DNA of 64,000 bases from Symbiodinium kawagutii (GCA_009767595.1 VSDK01013940.1:40125-104124); one strand, 5' to 3'; counted from the first letter of the stretch, positions 21,990-34,274 are shown. Notes: generated by a model not told the origin, from the letters alone. Numbers and translations are program-made.

Positions 21990-23088
21990 TTGCAACCACA
22001 TCATGTTAGACCAAACTCAGAGACTGTGGCCCTTTGAGTTTAGGCCTGCTGCAAACCGCTCCATGTTGGCATAGTATCGTTGAATCCCGAGACTCCCTGA
22101 CATTGTGTGCAACCTGGAGGTGGCTTCGATGCTTGCACAATTCAACATATCTGTCCGTGCCTCTCTCTCCATCAACACGTCCTTCTCTCCCTCTCGTTTC
22201 GCCACATCCCTCTGTGCGCTCTCATTTGTCCACAATGTAGCGTCTTCTTAGAGTGCCATACCCGTTTAAAGAACACATGGCCTATCATGGCCCTAGGTTC
22301 GTCTTCTCAACAGGGCTTGGTCTGAGATTCGTCTGCCCTCTAGGAAACGCAATTGGCGGTCGCCGTGAAATCCTTCATTCGTGAGGTGACAGCCAAGTGC
22401 CAGAGACATCCAGAGACATGCCCACCTCTTGTGTAGGTCTTCAGAGTTTTGTCTCGAAAATTTGGGAGATCTGGACTCACCCTCCTGAGTGTCAGTGAAA
22501 CCATGGGCCCATGACTCAGCAAAGAAATGAAGGATACCATAGGATACCTATGGATACCTGCTTACTGCTTACCTGATCTTACCTCTTGCCTGCTCTGCAC
22601 CAGGGTCTACCTTGGTAACTTCCCAACATCTGTCTGTTTTTCACGCTTGCACTGGGCTTACACCTGAAGCCTGTGCTGTTCTTTGTCCGGCACAAGTGGT
22701 CATTGTTTCTCATCTTCAGATTTATAGACGAGTTCTACTGATGTCTGACCATGTCTGACCTTGCCTTGCCAAGGGTGCTTCGTAACAAGCTTCCTCCATT
22801 GGTCATCTGCAATATCGTAGCTCCAAACAGCATACCTCTCCGGTTTGCCAAGCTGACATAGTTAAAGGAGAATCGTTTAAGACAATGGAATGCAATTTTG
22901 GACAAATTAAATGCACAATACCAATAATATCAATAATCATGATAATGATTAAAAAATCATGGCAATGATAACAGTACTCACTATCAGACACTTACAGTCC
23001 ATATACTGTAAAAGAATCTATTGTACAAGATTTTGAGGGGCTCAATATTTTTCCGTCCGTATAGGTGCGTATGCATCTTCCCCGTGCC
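21990..23088. other. Mostly non-coding stretch
   Basis: A short minus-strand frame at 22,340-22,540 (RRVSPDLPNFRDKTLKTY) could be an exon but lacks clear splice sites. No other feature seen. Confidence 0.35.
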
Positions 23089-23091
23089 CAG

Positions 23092-23133
23092 TTAAGAATT
23101 TGAGGGGCCCTCATTTCGGGACTAAATTCTTAA
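23092..23133. repeat. Perfect 10-bp inverted repeat around GAGGGGCCCTC
   Basis: TTAAGAATTT at 23,092-23,101 is the exact reverse complement of AAATTCTTAA at 23,124-23,133. The 22-bp loop contains GAGGGGCCCTC. Related AAGAATTTGAGGG(A/G)CCCT words recur at about 23,986 and 24,046, on the other side of the tandem array. Confidence 0.8.
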
Positions 23134-23164
23134 AAAACAATGGTCCAGTTATTGCTGCTGCCGT

Positions 23165-23955
23165 CGCAATTAGTCCAAGAACCAATGGATTTTGCAACGG
23201 GGTACCTGGAGAGAGTCGAGCCCCCAACCACAGAAAATCAAAAAACTCTTTTCAGGTTCCGATTTTCTTTTTTTGATTTTCCACCCTTCAAAAATCAACC
23301 AGCCCCAAAGATCCGTCCCAGGCCCCAGAACCAATAGACTTTGCCCCTGGCAAGCCCGCGAGCATGAAATAAGGCCCCAAACGAAACAAGCAAACCTCAG
23401 GGTACCTGGGGGGGAGTAGAGCCCCCAACCGACAGAAAATCAAAAAAAAACTTTTCAGGCTCCGAAAAGTTTTCTTTTTTTCCACCCTTCAAAAATCAAC
23501 CAGCCCCAAAGATCCGTCCCAGGCCCCAGAACCAATAGATTTTGCACCTGGCAAGCCCGCGAGCATGAAATAAGGCCCCAAACGAAAAAAGCAAACCTCA
23601 GGGTACCTGGGGGGGAGTAGAGCCCCCAACCGACAGAAAATCAAAAAACAACTTTTCAGGCTCCGAAAAGTTTTTTTTTTTTGATTTTCCACCCTTCAAA
23701 AATCAACCAGCCCCAAAGATCCGTCCCAGGCCCCAGAACCAATGGATTTTCAACCTGGTCACCGCGGGTGACAGAAAGGCTTAAACAACGCAGGCAGGCC
23801 TCAGGGTACCTGGGGGGAGTTGAGCCCCCAACCACCAGAAAATCAAAAAAAAAAACTTTTCAGGCTCCGAATTTTTTTTTGTTTTTCCACCCTTCAAAAA
23901 TCAACCAGCCCCAAAGATCCGTCCCAGGCCCCAGAACCAATGGATTTTCATGATG
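23165..23955. repeat. Tandem repeat, unit about 200 bp, four copies
   Basis: The block CAAAAATCAACCAGCCCCAA begins near 23,289, 23,489, 23,697 and 23,896, and the partner block GGGTACCTGG occurs near 23,199, 23,400, 23,601 and 23,804. Units are highly similar, with length changes in A/T homopolymers. Repeated short open frames in the array are repeat artefacts. Flanking AAGAATTTGAGGG words suggest a defined insertion unit. Confidence 0.93.
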
Positions 23956-24061
23956 GTCACCGCTGTTTACATAAACAAGAATTTGCTAAGAATTTGAGGG
24001 ACCCTCAACACATGGTGCTGGTAAATCCAGCGCAATTAGAATTAAGAATTTGAGGGGCCCT

Positions 24062-24560
24062 GGGCCAAAATTTTGGGATTCTTGTATAGCACATGCACTG
24101 TATATCTATGAATTTGTATCATTACACCTATGTAACTACATATATCTACATATCTGTATCCAAACATACACTCTTTATGGATATATTTGAATATCTATCT
24201 ATACATACATATACTGTATATTTATTGGTTGATGATCCACACATGAATATCGAATAGATATGCCTGCAAATACATAAATATCGATCTATCTAGAAACCCA
24301 CGAAAACCTATATATGTATATGTTTATCTAAATCTCTCTCTCTACACATGCAAATATATATATATATATATATATATAAATATCCATATGTCTTCGTGCC
24401 TATGTTTCATATCTGTATATTATTGTATAACTAAACACCTACATGGGTATCTACATATCTAAAGAAAACACATGTATTTCTACAAAACTAGAAAATGTAA
24501 CTAGATAAATATGTATATCTAAACAAACTGTATTTTGAGCAATTGTATACATCATATAGC
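24062..24560. other. AT-rich stretch with (TA)n at 24,353-24,377
   Basis: Dominated by TATATCTA/ACATATCT words. No coding signal seen. Confidence 0.6.
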
Positions 24561-24739
24561 ATGTTTGAGCAATGGCCACAGAAAACAAGCCAAGAAAAAG
24601 CATACAGGGGCAAGAAAAGTTCAAGAAATCAAAACCTTTGAATCAAAGAGATAGTTTATCTATGCAAACGGGGTCAAAAAGCTTTAGATCATCAAGGCCG
24701 TGAGGCTATCCACAGGGTTGCTGCATCACCTAGCTGCTA

Positions 24740-25088
24740 CAACATGCCGTAGCCAATGCCAATAGCTGCCAATGCACTGAATGCACTGAATGCACTCATG
24801 AACTTCTGCTCAACTCAGCCTTTGAGCCTCGTCCGAAACATCCTCACCACAACATGCCGTTGGCAAGAGGAAATTTCCGTGCCAGGCAGGCCGTGCCTTG
24901 TGCTCGTGCCATCCTCTGGAATCTCATGGAATGGAGGCCACGTCGCCTTCCTACCGAGTGACATGTGTATCGTCATGGAATGTAACGCCCATCATCTCTG
25001 TTCCACCAATGGGTTCGCACAAACCGAAGCGTTTACATCTACTGAATTCAATGATTGTATACAACTGATATCAAGTGATGTCAAGTGA
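24740..25088 (+). other. Open frame of uncertain status
   Basis: A 110-codon plus-strand frame begins with a true ATG (MPIAANALNALNALMNFC). The start is a tandem GAATGCACT repeat. The antisense strand also has an open, protein-like stretch (MSLGRKATWPPFHEIPEDG), so the coding strand cannot be decided. No splice sites are convincing. Confidence 0.25.
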
Positions 25089-25383
25089 TCGCGTATGTGT
25101 CATGATGTGGGAGTGTGCCCCTGGGTACAATATGCTGACTGCCTTTGCACCGGTACAGTATGCAGGCATATGCACACACAACATACTGCATATGCACACA
25201 CACATACCTATATGCCAAAAAGAAAATAAGCAAAAATACATTTAAACACATACACACATATGTCACACATGCATACACATGCATACATATGTATACAAAC
25301 GATTGTATAAGATTGTATGTATGCATATGTGCGATGATATAGGTATGTCTGTTTATTTGTGTGTGTCGTGACAGTGATTGCAG

Positions 25384-25495
25384 TGACGACGATGATGACA
25401 GTGACGACGACGATGACAATGACGATGGCAATGCTGATGGTGCTGATGGTGCTGATGGTGCTGATGGTGCTGATGGTGGTGGTGGTGATGATGTC

Positions 25496-25529
<34 letters not shown>

Positions 25530-25585
25530 CTGATGCTGTTGATGATGATGATGATGAGATGGTGATGATGGTGATGCTAAAGATT

Positions 25586-25624
<39 letters not shown>

Positions 25625-25628
25625 CTGG

Positions 25629-25662
<34 letters not shown>

Positions 25663-25680
25663 GATGATGATGATGATGGC
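25384..25680. repeat. (GAT)n-rich array with (GCTGATGGT) and (GGT) sub-blocks
   Basis: About 300 bp of GAT/GAC/GGT trinucleotides, including four tandem copies of GCTGATGGT near 25,434-25,470. Frames on both strands stay open as poly-Asp, poly-Met, poly-Ile or poly-Ser and are artefacts. Confidence 0.95.
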
Positions 25681-25734
25681 GCTGGCTGAGCTGGAGACAA
25701 GCTGGAATTCTGTAAGCATCTCTTTGTTCAGGTT

Positions 25735-28700
25735 TCCAAAGCCAGCACTGGCTGCATCTGCCCATGACCTTTGTTTTTCCCTGCCTTGCGAGCATCACAT
25801 AGATCCGCCCATCGGGTCCTGGACGCCAGGGATGAGCATAGCCTTAGGGGAGCAAGGCCCTTGCCGCCTGCCATGATATGCCCTGAAGAAATTTCTCACA
25901 TTTGCTTCTGATCGTGGGCATCGGTGCAAAAGCGACACCGTAACTACTTGAATTTCACGTTTCAGGTTCATTTGAACTAATTATTTCACGCCATCATGAT
26001 TGCATGGAACTTGGAAAATGAGAGGTGGAATCCTCTAAATGTGCCAAGTTTGAATAATAATTGCCCTCCGTGTCATACTACAGAAAAATTACGGCATTGT
26101 CATTTACAGATCAGGCGACGACAAAAATTCCCTCAAGGCCCCCAAGGCCCTTGTGCTGTGATGAGTCAAAGTGACCATGGTAGCGATTGTCGCTAAAGCT
26201 CTCAGTGTAATTTCCAATTGCGTCAGCTGCAGGAAATTCCTGAGCTGCGCTGTCACCGGCCAACTTCAGAGGCACTGCGACGCGCTGGGTTTTGTATCCC
26301 AATCGCCTAGAGCCGTCGCAAAAAAAACACAATATCAACTTATACATATATATATATACATCAAATAAACATCAATGTTTCCAATAGAACACCGGAGGAT
26401 GAAAACATGCTGTTTGGGTAGCTTTTCTCGTGCAAACATCCTTTTCACCGACTTAGTTGAACATCCTGAAAAGCGAGCCAAAGGGTGGGCGATGCATTGT
26501 GATAATTGTTGATACTCATCTGATCTTGCATTGAAGTTTTCATTCCCCTGCCAAAAGATATCACGCTGGAGACTAAAAGAGAGACCGCCATCGCAGGAGC
26601 TATCAGTGACTTCTTAGAGGTGACCATCACCACGGCTAGTTGCCTCCCAAAATGATCTACAATATTCTACAATGATGCATTGAAAATGTATTGAGTGGAC
26701 ATAGTTGAACTATGTTGAACTATGATACATTGTCCGCTGCTGTGGTTGTTCTCTGAACGTCTCGATGTGAGGACTTCTGGTGTGCAAACAGAGCTGCAGC
26801 ATGCTGCAGCCAATTCTTGGGAATCTGTAGATCACTATTGGCAGCATTGGGCAGCATACTTTCCATGTTAGTGCAAGTTCAGCGGGGCTTCGGTCAGCCA
26901 AGCTAGTGGTACCAGAATGGTACCAAATATAGAATCACTAGCAGCGTGTTTGGAAGCTTGTGGGAGAAATGCATTGCTTGAGTTTATGCAGATTTCCAAA
27001 TCATGCGTGTGAATTGTGCTGTCTTTAACTTTCACTGCGGAGGGTCGTTCTTGCTGCCCACTCTCCGATTCCAAATGTCAGTCAAAGAGTTCCAGTCGCT
27101 CGTGCTGTTGCGATACCATGCGTACCTGCGTCCGCAGCCTTGATACCAAATCTGTGAGAAATAGGCAAGAAGAGATAAGACAAATAAGACCAATCTCCTT
27201 GCTACAACCCCTCTACCAAAACAAGCTACGCAAGGAAGATCAGGCACATTTCAGATTGCAAGCGGACTTCATGTCTGTGAAGTCTGTGATTTGGAGGTGC
27301 GAAGATTTGCTAAGATCTAAAATCTATGCTTCTTGGTAAGATTTGAAAATTTGATAGTCTTTGGTATCATGTTTGCTTCGCCTGTAAAGTCCAAACTTTG
27401 TCACCAACATCAAGCCCGACTCGGAGATGGATAGCTCGCCACCTTAGCACTGGCATCTCTTGTCGCGGACAGAAAATTGAAAAGGACAGAAACAAAGTCT
27501 GATCGCACGAAGAAATTTAAGAAATACCAGTACAAGAAATTGATAGAAACGGATAGAAATAGAATAAACATGAATAGAATTAGTTCAAAAAATGCATTTT
27601 TCACAGAGCACTACCTTTTTACTCTGAGCTGCCACTTCCAAAGTTTGTGGTATGGTTCCAAACCTGGAACCAGCAACCACTGCTCTGCAAAGAAACAGAA
27701 ATTGCCCAGCGTGGAGAGACTCCTGTCTCTCATGGTCTCTCTATTGATTGTCTGATTATGTTTGGGAAGAGGATGGGAGAAAGAATCCCTGCAGATACAC
27801 AAGCTCCTATTTGAAACACTTGCATTCAGCCGCTGTCTGCATGGCTTCTGATTCAGTTTGCCAGCCTTCGTCATGGTCAAGTCTGAAGCATCTTCCGAGA
27901 CATTCAAGCGAAACAAACCTGCCAAGACTTCTAAAATCTTCTCGTCAATTGCAGCTGCTAGACTTTGCATCAGCCCAATGCTATGCAAACACTTCAGGAG
28001 CCGAGTGAGCAGTGCAACTTAGCGCTCAAGTGATGTTTTCAAACACAGAACTACCAAAAAATAAGATCGAAACGAGATAAACACATAGGAACATATAGGA
28101 ACACAGTTGAACACAGAACAAGCCTTGAAGCCTTGAAGATGTCAACACAGAAACCTTCTTCACCACTTGCATTGACACCTCTCCCACGTCCCGAAGCTCC
28201 CAAGTTGCCTCTGCTTGTGGCCAAATAACTAGGACCAGCTGGCGGCTGTGTGGCCATGCCTCACAAGTGCAAGCAGCTTCAAACAAAGCATTTAAATCCA
28301 TGTGCAACAAGCAAAGCCTTGGCAAAGCATTGGCAAAGTTTTTTCAAGCACAGATTTGAGATCCGTATCGCTTAGGATTTCTGGAACAAATCATTGAAGG
28401 GAAAGTTTTTTCAAGCACAGATTTTTGAGATGAACAAATTCAAATCCCGGAAGGCTCAGATGTGGATTCCATCGTGGCTTAACTCGGCGACGAACAAAGC
28501 AAACCATGAATAGTCCCGGGTCTACACTTCGACAAATCCACCGATGACTTAGATGTGAGTTTGGGATCTTAGGTTTCTCCATTTCCACCTTAATTACTAA
28601 TGATTAGTTAGACGTTCACGGGTGCCCTTTGGAAAGTGATTTGAACAGAACTCTCCGAGTTCGGGGTCTTCCCGACTACTGCTATCAATGACAATTCGAT

Positions 28701-29390
28701 GCTGGGCCCTTCGAGTGAATCTGTTTTCCCTATGAGTGTATGAGGGTAGGAATCCCAAACGAAAGTTGACCCGGGAAAGGTTTTCCGTTGATTTTTCTAT
28801 GAGACCTGCTGCAAATTCATTTTGATGCAAAGAACAAGCGTATTTTGGGGGAGGGACGAGAGTAGGTCGAGACGGTGACAGGATTACTAGTCTGCAATTG
28901 GTGTGCCCCCTGGACTTTCATGATTGTAATCAACAAGCGACGGAGGCTTCTCATCTTTCCTCCTCCATCTCTAGCCCAGGCAACATGATTGCAGCCACAA
29001 TTTAGGAGGCAAACTGTGTAAAGCCGAGGCGCCATAGACGTTGTAGCGAAACTTCGGCAAATTGATCACTGGCTTCCAGTTGCTGGCACTGCTCATCCTG
29101 AGGTCAGCTGGCATCGGCCACACAGATCTACACAGGATTGGGTTCCCTTGAACTCCCCAACCAATTTTTTGAAAAAGTCTTGGTAAGTGGCTCGGTGTGC
29201 AACTTACCAACTTGAGACCCAGGGGGACGGCAGACGAGGTGTTCCCAGGGATACGAAAGGTGTCGCAACCTAGCCACACCAAGGAGCGTGAGACCACTTA
29301 CCTTTCCTGTTCCTGTCCCTGGCTGACAAAAGGAAGAACAAACAAACGCAATTATCAAGAATTCATGAAAACACAAAAAATAGATTTCCA
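25735..29390 (-). CDS. Long minus-strand exon cluster, function unknown
   Basis: Islands in transcription order: about 29,130-29,330 (LRHLSYPWEHLVCRPPGSQ); about 28,980-29,110 (MSSASNWKPVINLPKFRYN); about 28,130-28,320 (LCLLHMDLNALFEAACTCEA); 27,611-27,988, 125 codons (SLAAAIDEKILEVLAGLFRL); from 27,151, after TATTTCTCACAG; about 26,710-26,890 (SPAELALTWKVCCPMLPIV); 26,112-26,306, after CTCTAG and running into a TGA just before GTAAATG (AVPLKLAGDSAAQEFPAAD); and about 25,735-25,842, after CCCCTAAG (GPDGRIYVMLARQGKTKVMG). Just 5' of the GAT array the last island becomes repeat. No family recognised. Several genes could be involved. Confidence 0.35.
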
Positions 29391-29935
29391 ATTATGAGAA
29401 TTGAAAAAATAAAGATTGTCTGTGTGTTGTTTGAGCAGCTTTGGCGTTGAGAAACAACAGTCGATAAGAACAGCTCAGCCTCACTGCAACCATGGCGCAC
29501 GCACAGTAGGCATAGCTGCCAAGCACTTTGTTTAAGCATCGCACTCGTGGCGAAGCTTTAAGCGCTGTCGGAGGCTTTGAGTCAAATGCTGCAAGTGAAC
29601 TAAATTAATTAATTTATCATTAATTTAATGTTTGAAATAAACTTCAAATAAGTTCATGTTTGCGGAGAAGATCTTCAACAAGGAAAAGGTGCATGGCATT
29701 CGAACCCATTCCATATCCACTTGAAACATCTCGAAACCAACCCCTTGGAATGACTTCTGGGGCTTGAAGACGGCAGCGTGCAGCAGTCCGCATTTCAAAC
29801 CTGCACAGTCACTAGAATTTTAGAACTCTGTCTCCCACACGGATTTCACCTAATCTGTGTGGCAACGTGTAGATAGACAAATTACTTTACTTCGTGTGAT
29901 CCCCACCAGCACATGCAAATCTGACACAGGTCTAT

Positions 29936-30048
29936 CTGGCATCGCTTTTGGCATTATATCTGGCATAGCTTTTGGTATTGTATCTGGCATAGCTTTTGGC
30001 ATTCTATCTGGCATAGCTTTTGGCATTGTATCTGGCATAGCTTCTGAC
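29936..30048. repeat. 24-bp minisatellite, about 4.7 copies
   Basis: The unit reads TCTGGCATAGCTTTTGGCAT plus TGTA, with single-base changes. Because 24 is divisible by three, both strands encode octapeptide repeats (SGIAFGIV on plus, AMPDTMPK on minus), and the surrounding minus-strand frame is open from 30,263 to 29,850. It could be a coding minisatellite, but no exon borders are evident. Confidence 0.9.
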
Positions 30049-30242
30049 CTAAGAAGAAAAAAACGGAAGTCAGAAGTCAGTAGGTGGAAGGAGCGTAGAA
30101 CGGAGAGAGGAGGATGAAGCGCGTGAGGAGGAGGGCGGAGCGGGTGAAAAAAGAACTTCAGCGGAGCAAGCAGCAGCAAGGAAGAATTCGCGATTTCATT
30201 CTGCGAGATGTGCTCGAGGAAGGCGCTTTGGCCTCTGAAAGC

Positions 30243-30536
30243 CTGTTCCCGTCCCGTTCCCATCCCTTTCCCGTCCTATTGCCGTCCTGTTCCCGTCTGC
30301 TCCCGTCCTGCTCCCGTCCCTTTCCCGTCCCGTTCCGTCCCTTTCCCGTCTCTTTCCCGCCTGTTCCCGTCCTGCTCCCGTCCCGTCCCTTTCCCGTCCT
30401 GTTCCCGTCTGCTCCCGTCCTGCTCCCGTCCCCTTCCGGTCCCGTTCCCGTCCCTTTCCCGTCTCTTTCCCGGCTGTTCCCGTCCTGCTCCTGTCCCTTT
30501 CCCGCCCGTCCTGTTCCCGTCTGCTCCCGTCCTGAA
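30243..30536. repeat. 11-bp GC-rich minisatellite (TTCCCGTCCTG type)
   Basis: About 26 imperfect copies of TTCCCGTCC(T/C)G, with TGCTCCCGTCC variants. The 11-bp period cycles through all frames, so open frames on both strands here are repeat artefacts. Confidence 0.92.
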
Positions 30537-30637
30537 CTAGTCAAACCCAGCACTGCCACAGAGTGTCATCATGAGACATGTGCCATGTGGAGATCAACCG
30601 GTCGTGACAGGAAAGAGAGGCTTATGGAAATCATAAT

Positions 30638-30678
30638 ATATATATATATATATTATATATCTCTCTCTCTCTCTCTGT
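30638..30678. repeat. (TA)n followed by (CT)n
   Basis: A TA run at 30,638-30,657 passes directly into a CT run at 30,660-30,676, just downstream of the exon ending at 30,698 on the minus strand. Confidence 0.9.
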
Positions 30679-30697
30679 GTAGCACTATGTGTATCAC

Positions 30698-31610
30698 GTG
30701 CATTGTTGGCAGAACACCCTCCGCGAGTGCAAATTTTGGGCATCCGTGGCAGTCCAAAGTCCTGAACGAAGCTGTGAGGGAAGAGTCATTGTCTTCAACA
30801 TTTCTCTGCCTCGAGACCCTAAGATGCGTCATCACACAACCCTCTGTACAGGGATTGCACTTTTGACGTGTGGCTCATGCCGCAAAAAAGGGATCTGAAC
30901 GTCAGGAATGATGACCACCTGAAGATGCTTGACTTCTCCCATGAGCTTGTGGCTGTGGATTCCCTGTCCAGTGGACTTCGATCATTCAAAACAAAGTTGA
31001 GCCAAGGCATGTTCAAGATAGGGAGAAATATAGAGAAACATTGCTATACAGTCTACACGATGCAAACGTGTGCTTGTCTGTGTCTGTCTTTTGCATAAGC
31101 TGACGTCTAGAAGAGTGAAAAGTCCAAAAGTGTTCGTCTTCTTAGTGAAAAATGCAAAACGTGTCTTTGAAACGAAAGGATCGACTTGATTCAACTGTCA
31201 AGAAATGTTCTTGGGTCATGGCAAAAAAGCTCCAACACTGTCCTTGTGAAACGGTGACATGGCGCGTCCAATAAGGAATCTGCTGCTACAGGCTCGGGTT
31301 CTAGTGGTCCTTCCAGGGTCTCTCTCTCTCTCTTGTCTGTAGGTGGCTATTTGGCTAGAGCTTTTGCCTGACAGGCATACGGCATAAGTATCATGTTGTA
31401 TAACTGATCACACTTCCATGGCATTGCCTTGGCCCAAGAGATTGGTCACACGCCACTTGCTTTTCCACGGCTGTACAAAAAGATGGAAAAACTACGAGTG
31501 CAAATCTCAACATGCAACGCATTGGGACTGCAAGGAGGACCTGGTCTGGCCCCCAGTGAGGATTTGATTGCGCCGCATTGCGAACTGCGAAAATAGAGGT
31601 TTCAAACCAG
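30698..31610 (-). CDS. Minus-strand exon cluster, function unknown
   Basis: The island starting near 31,590 follows TCTATTTTCGCAG, a good acceptor (VRNAAQSNPHWGPDQVLL in the longest frame). A short segment at about 30,922-30,974 lies between GACAG and GTGGTC (GIHSHKLMGEVKHLQ). Positions 30,698-30,818 lie between CATCTTAG and GTGATAC (VSRQRNVEDNDSSLTASFRT, then CHGCPKFALAEGVLPT). The downstream donor sits right before a TA/CT microsatellite. No family recognised. Confidence 0.35.
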
Positions 31611-31899
31611 GGGGCATCATACCTCACATCTATATATATATATACATTTGTAAACACACCTCACTCTACATAGATCTCTATACAAAGACATACTGCATTG
31701 CATCTAGACATGTAGACATGCGCATTACATGTCATTCCTTTCTGACTATTCAACCTGCACAATCTACATACATAGTCTATCTATTCGATCCCGCCAGATG
31801 CATCCGATCTATCTAATTCATACAATCTAATTTAGTCTACATAATCTATCTGCAAAACGCAAATGCTGTAGAATGCTCTTTCAAATGTTGCGCAGCGAA

Positions 31900-33195
31900 T
31901 CACATCTCGAAACCGATTGTCATTCGGCCCACCTTGAGCCACTCTCCTGACCTTTCATTTCTTCCCTCAGCATGTCCTATGACCTGCTTTATGCCGGACG
32001 GTATGACCCGCTGCAAGGATTTGCATTCTGCAAAAGCCAATTCTTCAATGCAAACAGCAACTGGAATCTTCAAACGCGTTAAAGAGTTACAGCCTTGAAA
32101 TGCTTTGGGCCCAACAACAGTCACTGAGTTGGGAATCGTCACAGCAGCCAAAGACCTGCAACCACTGAAAGTTTCCGACTTGATTTCCTTGAGCGTTTCG
32201 GGCATCTTCAAGCTGCTTAAGGAGCTGCAATCCATAAAGGCGCCCTCCCCAATCTCATTTACAGAATTCGGAATTCTGATGCTTTTTAAGGAGAGACAAT
32301 CCCGGAAAGCAAATGCCGCAATGGAAGAGCAGCTTGGGAGAGCAAGCCATTCAATGTTTGTCAACTTGGTGCACTCACTGAAAGCCTGGAACCCTATGGA
32401 AGTCACCGACTCAGGAATGCTGACATGTGCTAAGGAGGAGCAGCCTCGAAAAATCTCATCTTCAATGGAAACTAAAGGCTTTGGCAGGACCACGCTAACC
32501 AAGGCATGGCATCCACTGAAAGCAGAAGGTCCAATTTCAGTCACTGAATCTGGGAGGCTCAAGCTCGTCAACGAACTGCAAAGTTGGAAAGCTTTTGGCC
32601 CAATGGAGGAAACGCTGGGAATCCTCAAAGTTTGCAGAGAGCTACAGGCGAAAAAAGCACTTTCCCCTATCTCCATCACAGATTTAGGGAGATTCAAATT
32701 CACGAGCGAGCTGCAACCTGTGAAGGCACCGGGAGGGATCTCGGTCATGTTTGGAAAAGTCACGCTTCTTAAAGATCTGCAGCCAAAAAAGACTTCCGGC
32801 CCCAGCATTGTCAAGGTGGGAATGTTCACATCCCGCAAAGAACTGCAACCCTTGAAAGCTTCAGCATGTATCTCAGTGACAGAACTTGGGATGGTCAAAG
32901 TTTTGAGAGATGTGCAGCCACTGAAAGCGCTTGCTTCGATGATCCTCAGCGAGTCTGGAAGGGTCAAGGTCGTCAAAGAGCTGCAGCCAGCGAATGCCTC
33001 AACTCCGATCGAAAGAAAAAGTGGAGGAAAAGTCACCAACTCCAAAGAATTGCAGCCTTGGAAGGCCCTGCAATCGATTTCCTCCGTGTTCTCCTCGGCG
33101 GTTGGGAAGAACGATTACGACTCAGAACTCTCATATGGACTTGGCAAAGCATTGTCGTCTTTTCTCTGAAGTTGTTGCGGATCCTTCCAAACCAT
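31900..33195 (-). CDS. BspA-like leucine-rich-repeat protein, one in-frame stop
   Basis: The frame from ATG at 33,195 to TGA at 31,900-31,902 is 432 codons including the final stop. It is interrupted once by TAA at 33,115-33,117 (codon 27). From about codon 35 it holds 16 tandem units of about 23 residues of the LRR_5/BspA type, with the pattern I-x-x-x-A-F-x-G-C-S-S-L-x-x-[LV]-x-[IL]-P-x-S-V (for example FSGCTSLKTLTIPSSVTEI). Repeat register runs through the region before the first in-frame TTG, so the protein must begin upstream of 33,045. There is no signal peptide or membrane segment; a short basic C-terminus follows the repeats. BspA-type LRRs are common surface or scaffold domains in protists and bacteria, so a binding role is inferred. 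The stop may be a nonsense mutation, a sequencing error or part of an unrecognised intron. The long antisense frame (32,105-33,169) is a shadow. Confidence 0.85.
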
Positions 33196-33199
33196 CTCC

Positions 33200-34265
33200 A
33201 CCCAGGGGGATCTTGTTTTTTGCACCTGTCCGTTTTGATTCTGGGAACTTCCGAAACATTCTAATGGTCAAATGGGCCAAAGCCCAAAGACCGGTACTGT
33301 ACCTTCCCACTTCGCTCTGCCCCTTCCCATCCCTTCCCTGTATTTGCGGCTGCATTACTTGGTGGAGCGAAACTGTGGGAGTCAGTGATATGCTAAGCTT
33401 TCTGTAGCACCTTCCCCTTGCAGAAAGCTGCTTTATCATTGCTTGATCTATCATTATCTACCCCTCCCCGAGTCGTTGTTTCCTGCCATGGGCAAACCTC
33501 CATGGTTTACCGCTAAGACATCTCAAAGGGGCTAGGGCCTGCCAAGGGCCCAACATAGATCAACCATGACCCGACACAGCCCAGCATAGCTTGGCGAACC
33601 ATTGGCAAAGAGAACAACAAATGCGCAGCCCCAAAAATCAAACCGCAACCCTCTGCGCTGAAAAAAAACTAAAGCACAAAAAACGCCGTTCCTCCTGCAT
33701 CTCCTGCATCTTCTGCTCTCTCCTTCACCTGTCCACCAATCAAGTCACTTCCTGCGACGTCTTGATATCCAGTTCTTTCCATGTTCAAAACCCAAGTGAG
33801 AAGAAAAAGATAGAAAAGGCCTAGCATTGTGGTGGTGGGAAAGGTACCGGTCCAAGGGTTCAGCGTCCATTTACTTGGATTCACGCTGTATTGTTAGGCA
33901 ATTCTGACAAGCCTGTTTGACATCTTGCTGCTGGTTTGCTGCTGGTTTCAGTCTCGAACGTTCAAGCGGCTCATATGGTTGATCTGCCACTGCAGGTGGA
34001 TTGTGTACCTGTTGTTGGTTGATGTCTTGAGATGCCAATCAGATCAAACTCAATCGTAGCATGGCAACTGTGTAAACTGTGCTAAGCACATCTTTCTAAT
34101 TCTGTCCCGGGCGAAACTTTAATGCATGGTCCAAGAAGAAGGCCTTTGCAAAGAACCTTCAAGATCTTCATGACAAGAAATCAGGAATACGAAAGACTGT
34201 CCATGCTATTCGTCACTACTTCTATACATTTCCACACTATCAAAAGACTCCTATCAAAAGACTCC
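33200..34265. other. Upstream flank of the LRR gene, no supported gene
   Basis: Mixed-composition sequence with short frames on both strands and no convincing splice sites. The promoter of the LRR gene should lie here, but no motif is recognisable. Confidence 0.4.
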
Positions 34266-34274
34266 TGCCGTAAG

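Noticed and set aside
24740..24760. CCGTAGCCAATG resembling the start of the dinoflagellate spliced leader
   Set aside because: Similarity stops after about eight bases. The TTTTGGCTCAAG part is absent.
29690..29725. GGGTTCGAATGCC-like sequence on the minus strand resembling a tRNA T-arm
   Set aside because: No matching acceptor, D or anticodon stems could be placed around it.
30114..30866. A 250-codon plus-strand frame rich in PVPFPS
   Set aside because: Generated by the 11-bp GC-rich minisatellite.
32105..33169. A 354-codon plus-strand frame
   Set aside because: It is the antisense shadow of the LRR gene. Its apparent repeat pattern mirrors the LRR units.
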